Shown here: positions 17,518 through 27,214 of the stretch, piece by piece | Numbering within the stretch: position 1 is the first letter of the stretch | Layout: each line of letters starts with the position of its first letter | DNA from: Microbacterium mitrae | Lineage (GTDB): Bacteria; Actinomycetota; Actinomycetes; Actinomycetales; Microbacteriaceae | Length of the DNA: 64,000 nt | Assembly (NCBI RefSeq): GCF_008017445.1 | Contig: NZ_VRSW01000001.1 | Span: 930,001-994,000, forward strand | Direction of reading: 5' to 3' | Translations under genes and position numbers: made by a program | Notes under the pieces: generated by a model | The model's database searches: none | Told to the model about the DNA's origin: nothing | What the model saw: only the letters and a program-made list of their open reading frames with translations

Positions 17518-18546
17518 ATGGCCCTCAGAAACCCCGTCTTCAACAGCGACGCGTTCTCTCAGGACTCGCGCGCCGCTCAGACTTACCCCGGCTACGCGCC
17601 GAAGGGCGCACCGAGCCCCGCATACGGCGCGCAGACCAACCAGTACGGTCAGCCCCAGTATGGCCAGCCGCAATACGGCCAGCCGCTGACGCCCCCGAAC
17701 GCACAGAACCCGCAGCAGGCGCAGAACCAGGCCCAGTGGTCTTCGGCTCAGCACGCCGCACAGCAGGCCGCCTACCAGGCACAGATGGAGGGCATGTACG
17801 CCGCTCCTTCCGCTGGCGCGCTCGAGACTGACCGCATGACGGTGGAAGACACCGTGATGAAGACGGCCGGCCTGTTCGCCGTGCTGCTGATCACGGCGGT
17901 TGTCGGCTGGGTGTGGACGCTCGGCGGCACCTTCGACCCGGCACGTGCGACCTCATACTCGATCATCCCGTGGGCTGTCGGTGCTCTTGGCGCCTTCGTG
18001 CTCTCGATGGTGATCATCTTCTCGTCACGCAAGAAGGTTCGCCCGGGTCTGATCCTGGTTTACGCGGCCCTTGAAGGCTTGTTCATCGGTGGCATCTCGG
18101 CCTTCTTCGAGGGCCTGTACCCCGGCATCGTCGTGCAGGCGACGCTCGCGACCGTCTCGGTTGTTGGTGTCACGCTGGCGCTCTTCGCAAGCGGAAAGAT
18201 CCGCGCTTCGAAGAAGGCGACCAAGATCTTCATGATCGCGATGATCGGTTACCTGGTCTTCTCGCTGCTCAACCTCGTGCTGATGTGGACCGGCGTCGTG
18301 CAGAACCCGTGGGGCATGCGCGGCGCGCTGATCTTCGGCATTCCGCTCGGCGTCATCATCGGTGTGTTCGTTGTGCTGATGGCGGCGTACTCGCTGGTTC
18401 TCGACTTCGACAACATCCAGCAGGGCGTCAAGAACGGCGCACCCCGCCAGTTCGCCTGGATGGGTGCCTTCGGCATCATGGTGACGGTGGTCTGGCTTTA
18501 CGTCGAGATCCTCCGCATTATCGCCATCGTGCGCGGTAGCGAGTAA
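17518..18546 (+). CDS. Bax inhibitor-1/YccA family membrane protein
   Basis: 342 residues. A Tyr/Gln/Pro-rich cytoplasmic N-terminus of about 100 residues contains four QYGQP repeats (NQYGQPQYGQPQYGQP), then seven predicted membrane helices from residue 115, the arrangement of actinobacterial Bax-inhibitor-1-like proteins (MTVEDTVMKTAGLFAVLL ... ALEGLFIGGISAFFE). The family forms calcium-leak channels or affects membrane-protein quality control in other bacteria. The ATG at 17518 was chosen because the protein then begins with the family's short MALRNPVF motif; an ATG at 17482 would add twelve residues. Followed by a good terminator. Confidence 0.88.
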   Translation: MALRNPVFNSDAFSQDSRAAQTYPGYAPKGAPSPAYGAQTNQYGQPQYGQPQYGQPLTPPNAQNPQQAQNQAQWSSAQHAAQQAAYQAQMEGMYAAPSAGALETDRMTVEDTVMKTAGLFAVLLITAVVGWVWTLGGTFDPARATSYSIIPWAVGALGAFVLSMVIIFSSRKKVRPGLILVYAALEGLFIGGISAFFEGLYPGIVVQATLATVSVVGVTLALFASGKIRASKKATKIFMIAMIGYLVFSLLNLVLMWTGVVQNPWGMRGALIFGIPLGVIIGVFVVLMAAYSLVLDFDNIQQGVKNGAPRQFAWMGAFGIMVTVVWLYVEILRIIAIVRGSE

Positions 18547-18555
18547 CATCTCCGC

Positions 18556-18587
18556 ACGAAAGGGTCGCCTACGGGCGGCCCTTTCGT
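18556..18587 (+). terminator. Terminator after the Bax-inhibitor gene
   Basis: ACGAAAGGG at 18556-18564 pairs with CCCTTTCGT at 18579-18587, with a further TCGCC/GGGCG inner stem. The U-tract is weak (TCGTCGTTT). Confidence 0.75.
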
Positions 18588-18713
18588 CGTTTCTGGGGAC
18601 ATGCGCGTGGGATCTGCTGGCCCCGCGTGCCGTGGTTCCGCGGTTCCGTTGTCGCGTGCGCCCTGGTTCCGCGGTTCCGGCATCGTGTGCCCTGGTTCCG
18701 GCGCTCAAGCGCG

Positions 18714-18795
18714 ACGCGAGGGAAGGAGATCAACGCGAGAGAAGGAAACCTCAGCCCGATTCTCCTACCGCCGGCGTAATCTCCTTCTCCCGCGT
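18714..18795 (+). repeat. 82-bp palindromic element, family A copy 1
   Basis: Left arm ACGCGAGGGAAGGAGAT and right arm ATCTCCTTCTCCCGCGT pair with 15 of 17 matches. A second, direct version of the left arm (ACGCGAGAGAAGGAAA) starts 19 bases after the first, so the right arm could pair with either. Confidence 0.85.
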
Positions 18796-18872
18796 GTGCG
18801 GAGCGGAACCACGGCGGCGGAACCGTGGGGTTCCGCCGCCCATATGCGCCCTGGTTCCGGTGCTCCCGCGCA

Positions 18873-18954
18873 ACGCGAGGGGAGGAGATAAACGCGAGGG
18901 AAGGAAACCTCAGCCCGATTCTCCTACCGCCGGCGTAATCTCCTACTCCCGCGT
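18873..18954 (+). repeat. 82-bp palindromic element, family A copy 2
   Basis: Same length and layout as copy 1 with point changes in the left arm (GGGGAGGAGATA) and the right arm (TCCTACTCCC). The internal AACCTCAGCCCGATTCTCC is unchanged. Confidence 0.85.
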
Positions 18955-19020
18955 GTGGAAAGCGGAACCACGGGGGGGGGCCGGCAGCCATGTGCGCCGC
19001 GGTTCCGGCGCCCACGCGAA

Positions 19021-19102
19021 ACGCGAGGGAAGGAGATCAACGCGAGAGAAGGAAACCTCACGCGAATCCTCCTGCTGCCGGCGTAATCTCCTTCTCCCGC
19101 GT
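19021..19102 (+). repeat. 82-bp palindromic element, family A copy 3
   Basis: Arms identical to copy 1; the internal part differs (CTCACGCGAATCCTCCTGCTG), so the arms are better conserved than the centre. Flanked by CGGAACC motifs. Confidence 0.85.
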
Positions 19103-19202
19103 GTGGCGAGGGCGGAGCCGTGGCGCGCGGAACCACCAATCACCGGCATGAGTGCAGATCCACGGACCCACGGGGTGCGGAACCGGTGTCGGCCACCGCG
19201 GA

Positions 19203-20579
19203 TCAGCGGCGGGTGGGGCGCGAGGCGACAGAGCGCACGAGGTCGGCCCACTGCCGACTCACGGCCCGTCGCTCAAGCGGGGCGACGGCGGAGGGTGCTT
19301 CGGCAACGAGTTGGGCGTGCAGCGCCGAATCATGCAGCACGTCGAGTATCGCCGCGAGCAGGGCCGGCTCATCGCCCGAGGGCACGAGCATCCCGCCGCC
19401 GCGCTGCAGCACATCACGCGGTCCGTAGGCGACGTCGTAGCTGATGACGGGCACACCGGCGGCGAGCGCCTCGCCCACGACCAGCCCCTGGCCCTCAAAC
19501 GCGGTAGTCAGCAACAAGAAATCCGCGTCGCGGTAACACTCGGCCGGGTCAGCGACATGACCGTGCAATGTGACGGATTCGCTGAGGCCCAGCTCGATAA
19601 TGAGTGCCGCGAGACGCTCCCGCTCGGGTCCGTCGCCAAAGATATCTAACCGAGCCTCGGGCACGTCGCGGATCACCGCAGCCCACGCCCGGATAGCGTG
19701 ATCAACGCGCTTTCCCGGTGCAAGACGGTTCACCATGACCGCGCGACGAGCGGCGCCTCCCGTCGACGCAACCCCACCAACCGACGCAGACTCCCCCACT
19801 GCTGAGGCAGAACCCACACCCAACGCACCAGAATCGACACCATTCGGCACCACGACGTCGGCGCGCGCGGTGCCGAAGCGTGCGCGCACATCGGCCGCCT
19901 GGGCCTCGGTGGGCCACACCACGGTGTCAAACAGATCGGCGATGGCAAACCAGTTCGTCCACAGCGCGTTCACGGGCGCATCTGGCGTGTACGGCGGCTC
20001 CAAGTGGTTGGTGTGGACCGTGTGAATGATTCGCGCTGGCGACTGCCACGTCGCGAGCAGCTCACCGAGTTGCCTGGCCTCCACAATCACGACGCCGTCG
20101 GGTGGAACCACGTGGCCGAGCCAAGCGCGGTATAGGCCGCCAAAACCAGCAACACTGCCGATCGGCTCCCCCGCTGCGTCGTAGACGATGACGGGGGCGT
20201 CGCTGGCGTGCCAACGCGGGTCGCCGGCGATGATCGGCAACGACAAGACGCGCACCCCTGCGGCGTCGAAAAAATCCGTGTAGTCCACTGCGGCCGGCAC
20301 CGTGGTTCCGGTCGCAGCGTTCCGCAGCCACGACGCGTCGGCGCGCGCATCGTCAAACAGGTTTCGCATGCGCTCGGCGTCGTGCAGTTCGCCGCGGCGC
20401 ACCCACTCGGCGCGTTGCTCGGCATGATCGGCGGTCGCACCGGGGTCGACGGTCAGCACGGTGACGTCAATGCCTTCGCTGTGCAAGTCGTAGGCACGAC
20501 GCATCACGGCACGAGCAAAGCCTCCATCCTGATCAGGGATCAGTCTGGAGGCCAGCACGAAGCACGGCGCCTCAGTCAT
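19203..20579 (-). CDS. GT4-type glycosyltransferase
   Basis: 458 residues, GT-B fold, group 1 family. The N-terminal half begins with the acceptor-domain string VLASRLIPDQDGGFARAV, seen in actinobacterial teichoic-acid or exopolysaccharide glucosyltransferases. The donor half has VMVNRLAPGKRVDHAI, DIFGDGPERERL and the E-x7-E region FEGQGLVVGEALAAGVPVIS. A Ser/Ala/Gly-rich insert (about residues 270-295) separates the domains. The start at 20579 is 22 bases after the guaA stop and has no clear ribosome site; it sits inside an 18-bp hairpin, described separately. Polymer built is unknown. Confidence 0.85.
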   Translation of the reverse strand: MTEAPCFVLASRLIPDQDGGFARAVMRRAYDLHSEGIDVTVLTVDPGATADHAEQRAEWVRRGELHDAERMRNLFDDARADASWLRNAATGTTVPAAVDYTDFFDAAGVRVLSLPIIAGDPRWHASDAPVIVYDAAGEPIGSVAGFGGLYRAWLGHVVPPDGVVIVEARQLGELLATWQSPARIIHTVHTNHLEPPYTPDAPVNALWTNWFAIADLFDTVVWPTEAQAADVRARFGTARADVVVPNGVDSGALGVGSASAVGESASVGGVASTGGAARRAVMVNRLAPGKRVDHAIRAWAAVIRDVPEARLDIFGDGPERERLAALIIELGLSESVTLHGHVADPAECYRDADFLLLTTAFEGQGLVVGEALAAGVPVISYDVAYGPRDVLQRGGGMLVPSGDEPALLAAILDVLHDSALHAQLVAEAPSAVAPLERRAVSRQWADLVRSVASRPTRR

Positions 20580-20596
20580 GAGTCGCCGTGCTTCGT
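20554..20596 (-). promoter_or_regulatory. Hairpin enclosing the glycosyltransferase start codon
   Basis: On the minus strand CACGAAGCACGGCG in the guaA-glycosyltransferase gap pairs perfectly with CGCCGTGCTTCGTG inside codons 4-8. The loop is CTCATGACTGAG with flanking bases, which adds four more pairs and leaves the ATG at the tip. No U-tract follows, so it is not a normal terminator. It should lower initiation unless ribosomes finishing guaA melt it. Confidence 0.65.
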
Positions 20597-20601
20597 GAAA
20601 C

Positions 20602-22178
<1,577 letters not shown>

Positions 22179-22182
<4 letters not shown>

Positions 22183-22661
22183 TTTGCCTCCGTTAATGGC
22201 TGAGGAGTTGGATCTGATTCTGCCGCGTCGGCCTCGCGCTGCGCCAGATAGGCGCGCACGTCACGCGCGGTGCGAACTTCAAGGAAGAAGCTCAAGAGCG
22301 GAACAATGCCGCCGAGCGCCAGCAGCAAGAAGCGCGGGAAGGCCCAACGCATCATGCTCCACACGCGGAAGCAAGCGAAGAGATACACGACATAGAACCA
22401 GCCGTGTACGACCAGAATGACGAGCGACAGGTTGATGCCGTCGCCGGTAGATTCGAGCCCATTCGCGGTCTCAACGACGGGCGCGAGCCACAAGAAACCG
22501 CCCTTGCCACCGAGGAAAAGCTCAAGGTGAATCGGCGTGTACTTCAGGATCATCTCGGCGCACAGCAACAGCAGAAAGACACCCGTGATGACAGACGCAA
22601 TCTGGTAAAACTTCAGTGCACCGCGAATCGCCGGGAACGAGGCGAGTTTCGGGGCGGCCAT
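22179..22661 (-). CDS. DUF3817 membrane protein
   Basis: 160 residues with three or four membrane helices: one at 10-35 ([21 protein letters not shown]), others near 75-95 and 105-125. The string [16 protein letters not shown] is characteristic of DUF3817, a family usually found next to guaA in Actinomycetota. Function unknown. The ATG at 22661 follows TAGGAT by seven bases, so it is either leaderless or uses the AGGA inside it; the GTG at 22694 would add eleven residues. Overlaps guaA by four bases, implying co-transcription. Confidence 0.87.
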
Positions 22662-22741
22662 GTCTTCTATCCTAACCGGTGCGCTCTGAGCCACTGGCCA
22701 CGCCTGTACGCGCCGAAACGAGCCTGAAACTCGCGGCTTGC

Positions 22742-23560
22742 CTACGCTGTCGCGAGGTCGGGGTGGTCTTCTTCAAACTGCTCGACTTCTTTTTCCCATG
22801 CGTCTTTCGCGAGGCGGTACCACATGAAGAATGCGAAGCCCGCAAACACGATCCACTCGATCGCGTAGAAGATGTTCAGCCAGTTGACTGAGCTCTCCTC
22901 CGTCGGCGGCAACGCAATGATCGTGTCGAGCGAACCCATCGCGCTTTCCGATGCCAAATACGGGCGGTACATCGCCAACCCATCGGCGTCATGCCAGAAG
23001 CCCAGCAGCTGCGCGGGCGACATGCGCGCCATTTCGGTGATGGGCTGGCTTGCCCGCGGAGGCATGATGCCCTCGTCAGAAATGATGCGGCCGGTCAGCG
23101 CCACGTCTTGCGGCGGCGCAGCGTTGAGCTCGGCGGCCACCGCGTCTGCTTCCGCGCGGCTCTCGGTCCATCCGACAGCAACGGCGAGAGAGGTCGGAAC
23201 CTCGGTGTCGGCGATACGTAGCTGCCCGGTTACCCAGTACCCCTCGACGCCGTCATTGTGGCGCGATGAAACCACCAGAAAGTCGTCGGCGACGAAGGAT
23301 CCCGCAACCTCAACCCGGTGGCCGACGAATGGTTCCGGCAAGTATTGCCCCGGCGTCACCACGTCAGCGATCGGCTTGATTTCTTCGGTGACCTCGATGG
23401 GCACGGGGTCTTCATCAACGGCCATGTCGAGCTGCCACTGCCCCAGCCAGGCAAACACTCCGGCGACGATCAGCGCGAGCCCGAGCACGCCCAGCCACCG
23501 CGGGCGCAGCAGCACCTCGCGGAGCGTCGGCGGAAACAGCGGCGCCTCGACTGCGGTCAT
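22742..23560 (-). CDS. SURF1 family cytochrome oxidase assembly protein
   Basis: 272 residues with the SURF1 layout: a first membrane helix near residues 20-42 (WLGVLGLALIVAGVFAWLGQWQL, here split by WLGQWQL, the family motif), an extracytoplasmic domain, and a second helix near 240-260 (IEWIVFAGFAFFMWYRL). SURF1 helps insert haem a into the aa3 oxidase. Its start abuts the guaB3 stop, so the two are probably co-transcribed. No oxidase gene is in the window. Confidence 0.88.
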   Translation of the reverse strand: MTAVEAPLFPPTLREVLLRPRWLGVLGLALIVAGVFAWLGQWQLDMAVDEDPVPIEVTEEIKPIADVVTPGQYLPEPFVGHRVEVAGSFVADDFLVVSSRHNDGVEGYWVTGQLRIADTEVPTSLAVAVGWTESRAEADAVAAELNAAPPQDVALTGRIISDEGIMPPRASQPITEMARMSPAQLLGFWHDADGLAMYRPYLASESAMGSLDTIIALPPTEESSVNWLNIFYAIEWIVFAGFAFFMWYRLAKDAWEKEVEQFEEDHPDLATA

Positions 23561-24685
23561 TTACTGAGCGAGGTAGGGCGCGAGCACAACCTCAACGCGC
23601 TGAAACTCTTTGAGGTCGCTGTAGCCGGTGGTGGCCATCGACTTCTTCAGCGCACCCATCAGGTTTGCGGTGCCGTCAACGACCGGCGTCGGCCCGTACA
23701 GCACCTCTTCGAGCGTGCCAATCTGCTCTACCTGTACGCGCTTGCCGCGCGGCAGCGACGGGTGGTGTGCCTCGGGGCCCCAGTGGTAACCGGAACCAGG
23801 AGCGTCGGTTGCGCGCGCGAGCGCGACACCCAGCATGACGGCGTCCGCGCCCATGGCGAGGGCCTTCACGATGTCTCCCGAGGTTCCGACGCCACCATCG
23901 GCGATGACGTGAACGTAGCGGCCGCCAGACTCATCCATGTAGTCGCGGCGTGCGGCTGCGACGTCGGAGACGGCGGTGGCCATCGGCGCGTGGATGCCGA
24001 GCGTGGCGCGCGTCGTGGAGGCGGCTCCGCCACCAAAACCGACCAGCACGCCGGCGGCGCCGGTTCGCATCAGGTGCAGGGCTGCGGTGTAGGTAGAAGC
24101 GCCTCCGACGATGACCGGAACATCAAGGTCGTAGATGAACTTCTTCAAATTGAGGGGCTCGGCGCTGGAGGAGACGTGCTCAGCCGACACCGTGGTTCCG
24201 CGAATCACGAACAGGTCAACGCCCGCGGCGACAACGGTTTCGTAGAGCTCCGCGGTGCGCTGCGGGGAGAGTGAGCCGGCCACCGTGACACCCGCCTCGC
24301 GGATTTCGCCGAGGCGCGCGGTGATGAGCTCGGGCTTGATGGGCTCGGCGTACACCTCTTGCATGCGGCGCACCACGTCATCGCCGTCGAGCGATGCGAT
24401 CTCGGCGAGCAGTGGTTCCGGGTTTTCGTATCGCGTCCACAGACCCTCGAGATCAAGCACACCGAGGGCGCCGAGGCGTCCGAGCTCGATCGCGGTCTTC
24501 GGGCTCACAACAGAGTCCATCGGTGCACCGATGACCGGGGTCTCAAACTGGTAAGCGTCGATGGACCAGGCCGTCGACACATCCTCCGGGTTGCGGGTGC
24601 GTCGTGAGGGTACGACGGCGATGTCATCGAACGTGTATGCCCGGCGAGCGCGCTTACCGCGTCCGAGCTCGATCTCCATGGTCAC
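23561..24685 (-). CDS. guaB3: GuaB3 family IMP dehydrogenase-related protein
   Basis: 374 residues, a TIM-barrel IMPDH paralogue without CBS domains. It starts MTMEIELGRGKRARRAYTFD and has MDSVVS (as PVIGAPMDSV), VIVGGASTYTAALHLMRTGAAG and VIADGGVGTSGDIVKALAMGAD, all matching the GuaB3 group. The position expected for the catalytic cysteine loop lacks the GxGSICxTR sequence of GuaB, in line with a proposed GMP-reductase-like or regulatory role; the exact reaction is debated. GTG start six bases after TAGGCT: leaderless type. SURF1 follows directly. Confidence 0.92.
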   Translation of the reverse strand: MTMEIELGRGKRARRAYTFDDIAVVPSRRTRNPEDVSTAWSIDAYQFETPVIGAPMDSVVSPKTAIELGRLGALGVLDLEGLWTRYENPEPLLAEIASLDGDDVVRRMQEVYAEPIKPELITARLGEIREAGVTVAGSLSPQRTAELYETVVAAGVDLFVIRGTTVSAEHVSSSAEPLNLKKFIYDLDVPVIVGGASTYTAALHLMRTGAAGVLVGFGGGAASTTRATLGIHAPMATAVSDVAAARRDYMDESGGRYVHVIADGGVGTSGDIVKALAMGADAVMLGVALARATDAPGSGYHWGPEAHHPSLPRGKRVQVEQIGTLEEVLYGPTPVVDGTANLMGALKKSMATTGYSDLKEFQRVEVVLAPYLAQ

Positions 24686-24737
24686 CCCCTCAGCCTACCC
24701 TTGCGACGGCACGGCGTCGAAAGCCGCCCACAGCACA

Positions 24738-25022
24738 CTACGAAGCGGCCCGGTCGTAGCGACCAGACACCTGCGCGCGAGCGCGAGCCTTGGCCGCTTC
24801 CTCCTCTCGGTTCTTTGGTGGCCGAACAGCGACCAGGTCTTCAAGCAGATGACGGGTGGCGTGAGCGATCTCCGCCACGGCGCGGTCGAACGCCGCCTGA
24901 TTTGCCTGCGACGGCTTGGTGGTTCCGGCGATCTTGCGCACATATTGCAGCGCCGCGGCATGCACCTCATCGGACGTCGCGGCGGGCTCAAAGTTGTGAA
25001 GCGTGTGAATGTTGCGGCACAT
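24738..25022 (-). CDS. DUF2277 family protein
   Basis: 94 residues. The N-terminus MCRNIHTLHNFEPAATSDEV and HAAALQYVRKIAGTTKPSQAN are the whole DUF2277 signature; family function is unknown. The C-terminus is charged and helical. A longer open frame in another register (24695-25057) is Arg/Ser/Pro-rich and is the shadow. The ATG lies six bases after TAACGT, a leaderless arrangement, and the upstream DNA is a GGTTCCG island. Confidence 0.9.
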   Translation of the reverse strand: MCRNIHTLHNFEPAATSDEVHAAALQYVRKIAGTTKPSQANQAAFDRAVAEIAHATRHLLEDLVAVRPPKNREEEAAKARARAQVSGRYDRAAS

Positions 25023-25178
25023 GCCCGCACGTTACCTCGTGGTTCCGACATCCTCAATGGTTCCGACGGGCTCGGGGTTCCGGTGGGTGGCGTGGTTCCG
25101 GGGTCGGGCTCCAGGTTCCGCCGAGTTCCATGGCTCCGCTGCCCTCCATGGCTCCGCTGCCCGATCCGCGCCCTTCAC

Positions 25179-25283
25179 CCTGTTCTGCACGAGTAAACAC
25201 GCAGATGAGCGCGAAACCACGGCGTGTCGCGCGAAACGCTCGATCTGATCGTGCAGAACAGGATTCTGATCGTGCAGAACAGG
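25179..25283 (-). repeat. 105-bp palindromic element, family B copy 1
   Basis: Read on the minus strand: CCTGTTCTGCACGAT appears twice as direct repeats 21 bases apart, then an inverted copy TCGTGCAGAACAGG closes the element. Same family as the two copies near 35.6 and 35.8 kb, which lie in the opposite orientation. Confidence 0.88.
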
Positions 25284-25410
25284 AGGGTGCACTCCCACAA
25301 GGGGGCGCGGGGCCCGGACGCTGGCGCGGGTGCCGGAACCAACCCCGGGGCGCGGAACCAGCGGGTGCGCGAGACCCCCAAGGTCCGCTGCCTGGATCCG
25401 CGCCCTTCAC

Positions 25411-25515
25411 CCTGTTCTGCACGAGTAAACACGCAGATGAGCGCGAAACCACGGCGTGTCGCGCGAAACGCTCGATCTGATCGTGCAGAACAGGATTCTG
25501 ATCGTGCAGAACAGG
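25411..25515 (-). repeat. 105-bp palindromic element, family B copy 2
   Basis: Identical to copy 1 as far as I can read, 232 bases further on; flanking sequence is also duplicated, so the pair arose by a local duplication. Confidence 0.88.
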
Positions 25516-25703
25516 AGGGCGCACTTCCACAAGGGGGGCGGGGCCCGGACGCTGGCGCGGGTGCCGGAACCAACTCCCAGGGGCGCGGGCCCGAGGCCGG
25601 AACCAGGGGCGCCGGCCGGAGGCCGGAACCAAACCCCGGGGCGCGGAAACGCACGTCGAAAATCCATCGGCCCGGAACCAACCCCCGCGGGCACAGTTGC
25701 TGG

Positions 25704-26222
25704 TTACGACTGCGGGGCGGCGCGCAGGGCGTTGCCCCAGGCGCGCAGCGTGGCGGCGAAAGCCTCAGGGTCGGCGATGCCCTGGATCAGCCGATGCTCA
25801 AGAGCCAGGTGCGCGGTGAATGCCTCATCGACCAACGCCAACCCCTCGCTGCTGAGCCGAATATTGCGGCGTCGGGTGTCGACGCTGTCAATGGTGCGGA
25901 TAATGAGTCCGCGTGCTTCGAGGCGGTCAATGCGCTTGGAGAGGCCGCCTGTGGTGATCATGGTGTGTTCGGCGAGTTCACCGGCGGTGCGCTCGTACGG
26001 GGCGCCAGCGCGACGAAGTGTGGCGAGCACGTCGAATTCGCCCTGCGAGAGGTCGAAGTGGCGGAAGTTCTCGTCGAGCGCGTCGTCAAGCAGCCCGGCG
26101 ATGCGATGTAGCCGACCGACGATCCCCTGCGGCGAGGGGTCTGTATCCGGGCGTTCGCGGCGCCAGGCGGCGACGATCGCATCGACCTGATCCGGTTGTT
26201 GCGAAGTGAATTTCTCCGACAT
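25704..26222 (-). CDS. MarR family transcriptional regulator
   Basis: 172 residues. The MarR winged helix occupies residues 55-130: FDVLATLRRAGAPYERTAGELAEHTMITTGGLSKRIDRLEARGLI, then RRNIRLSSEGLALVDEAF. It is divergent from an EamA-type exporter and presumably represses it. A consensus TATAAT lies six bases before the ATG, so marR is probably leaderless. Two palindromes 20 bases apart in the shared promoter are the likely operators. Ligand unknown; MarR/DMT pairs often respond to small organic compounds. Confidence 0.9.
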   Translation of the reverse strand: MSEKFTSQQPDQVDAIVAAWRRERPDTDPSPQGIVGRLHRIAGLLDDALDENFRHFDLSQGEFDVLATLRRAGAPYERTAGELAEHTMITTGGLSKRIDRLEARGLIIRTIDSVDTRRRNIRLSSEGLALVDEAFTAHLALEHRLIQGIADPEAFAATLRAWGNALRAAPQS

Positions 26223-26228
26223 AACCCC

Positions 26229-26267
26229 ATTATATCTTCCCAGGAAGTAATATGTCTTCCATGGAAG
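26229..26267. promoter_or_regulatory. Tandem operator and promoter between marR and the EamA gene
   Basis: CTTCC-CA-GGAAG at 26236-26247 and CTTCC-AT-GGAAG at 26256-26267 have centres 20 bases apart, thus on the same DNA face. The first contains the AGGAAG ribosome site of the exporter; the second overlaps its first codons. ATTATA at 26229-26234 is the marR -10 on the minus strand. Confidence 0.65.
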
Positions 26268-27214
26268 CGAAATCTCGACTTCGGTGGATCCTCCTCACCG
26301 CCATCGCACCCCTCGCCTGGGGCAGCGTCTACGTCACCACGCGCCAACTGTTGCCGCCCGATTCGCCGCTGTGGGGTTCCGTCTTTCGCGCCGTGCCCGC
26401 CGCGATCATTCTGCTACTCGTCTCGCGCAAGCTACCGCGCGGGCAGTGGATTTGGCGCTCGTTTGTGCTCGGATTTTTGACCGTTGGCGGCTTCTTCGCG
26501 CTGATCTACGTGGCCGGAACCACGCTGCCGTCGGGCGTGGCGGCGACGCTGATGTCGACGTCGGCGGTGGGAATGCTGCTGTTTGGCTGGGCACTGCTGG
26601 GTCAGCGGCCAAAGCTGATGCCCGTCGCGGGCGCGGTCACCGGCATCGCGGGCGTTGCGATCATGGTGGGTGCGTCGTTCAGCGAAATCAACCCGTGGGG
26701 CGTGCTGGCCTCGCTGGGAGCGATGACGGCGTCAACGCTCGGATTCGCACTGACCGCGCGATGGGGAGGCGGCATCGCCCCGGTCACGTTGGCGTCGTGG
26801 CAGCTGATGACCGGTTCCGTCGTGATTGTGGTGTTGGCGGTGGTCTTTGAAGGGCCGCCACCCATGCTCACCGGCAGCGAGATCGCGGGATTCGCCTACA
26901 TCAGTGTGGTGTGCACTGCTCTCGCCTATTTCGCTTGGTTCACCGGCCTGCGGCATCTGCCAGCCGCGGCCGTCGGCGCGATCGGGCTTCTCAACCCGGT
27001 GTCGGGGGTGGTGCTGGGTGTGCTGATCGCCGGCGAACCGTTTGGTCTGAGCCAAGCGGCAGGCATGGCGTTGGTGATCGCGGGGGTGGCGATCGCCCTC
27101 AGCCGAAGCCACACCCCACAACACCGCGCCACGGCGCTCACCGCCGCGAGCGCGCAACCAAGCGAACCCGCGAGCGCAACGTCGACCGCCCCCGCGACCG
27201 CACGCGAAAGCTAG
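26252..27214 (+). CDS. EamA/DMT family exporter
   Basis: 320 residues with ten membrane helices in two EamA repeats (about 8-140 and 150-290), beginning LTAIAPLAWGSVYVTTRQLLP, typical of drug/metabolite transporters such as metabolite exporters of the YdcZ/RhtA type. The second repeat ends GLLNPVSGVVLGVLIAGEP. The last 30 residues are a Thr/Ala/Ser-rich tail. ATG at 26252 has AGGAAG five bases upstream; the in-frame ATG at 26261 is an alternative. Under control of the divergent MarR. Convergent stop overlap of four bases with the ABC-F gene. Confidence 0.86.
   Translation: MSSMEAKSRLRWILLTAIAPLAWGSVYVTTRQLLPPDSPLWGSVFRAVPAAIILLLVSRKLPRGQWIWRSFVLGFLTVGGFFALIYVAGTTLPSGVAATLMSTSAVGMLLFGWALLGQRPKLMPVAGAVTGIAGVAIMVGASFSEINPWGVLASLGAMTASTLGFALTARWGGGIAPVTLASWQLMTGSVVIVVLAVVFEGPPPMLTGSEIAGFAYISVVCTALAYFAWFTGLRHLPAAAVGAIGLLNPVSGVVLGVLIAGEPFGLSQAAGMALVIAGVAIALSRSHTPQHRATALTAASAQPSEPASATSTAPATARES

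Larger units (their letters stand above)
18600..19195. repeat. GGTTCCG-rich non-coding island
   Basis: About 600 bases between convergent genes with no credible coding sequence. By hand I count 13 copies of GGTTCC or GGAACC here; chance at this base composition gives under one. Three copies of an 82-bp palindrome-ended repeat lie inside, listed separately. A 270-codon open frame crossing the island is not real: it runs through the repeats and antisense into the glycosyltransferase. Confidence 0.85.
25023..25703. repeat. GGTTCCG-rich non-coding island
   Basis: About 680 bases between the DUF2277 start and the marR stop. I count 11 GGTTCC or GGAACC copies. Two 105-bp palindromic elements sit inside a longer direct repeat (about 25155-25350 and 25390-25580), which also produces several Arg-rich open frames that are artefacts. 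Confidence 0.85.

Noticed and set aside
18600..19195. tRNA genes, because GGTTC occurs in the T arm
   Set aside because: The motif is GGTTCCG rather than GGTTCRA, and no cloverleaf can be drawn around any copy; I found no tRNA or rRNA gene in the window.
18632..19444. 270-codon open frame across the 18.6 kb island
   Set aside because: Runs through three copies of a non-coding hairpin repeat and then antisense into the glycosyltransferase; composition is Arg/Pro-rich.
25054..25694. Several overlapping 95-295 codon frames in the 25 kb island
   Set aside because: All repeat the translated family-B element; frames are not kept between copies, so it is not a repeated protein.
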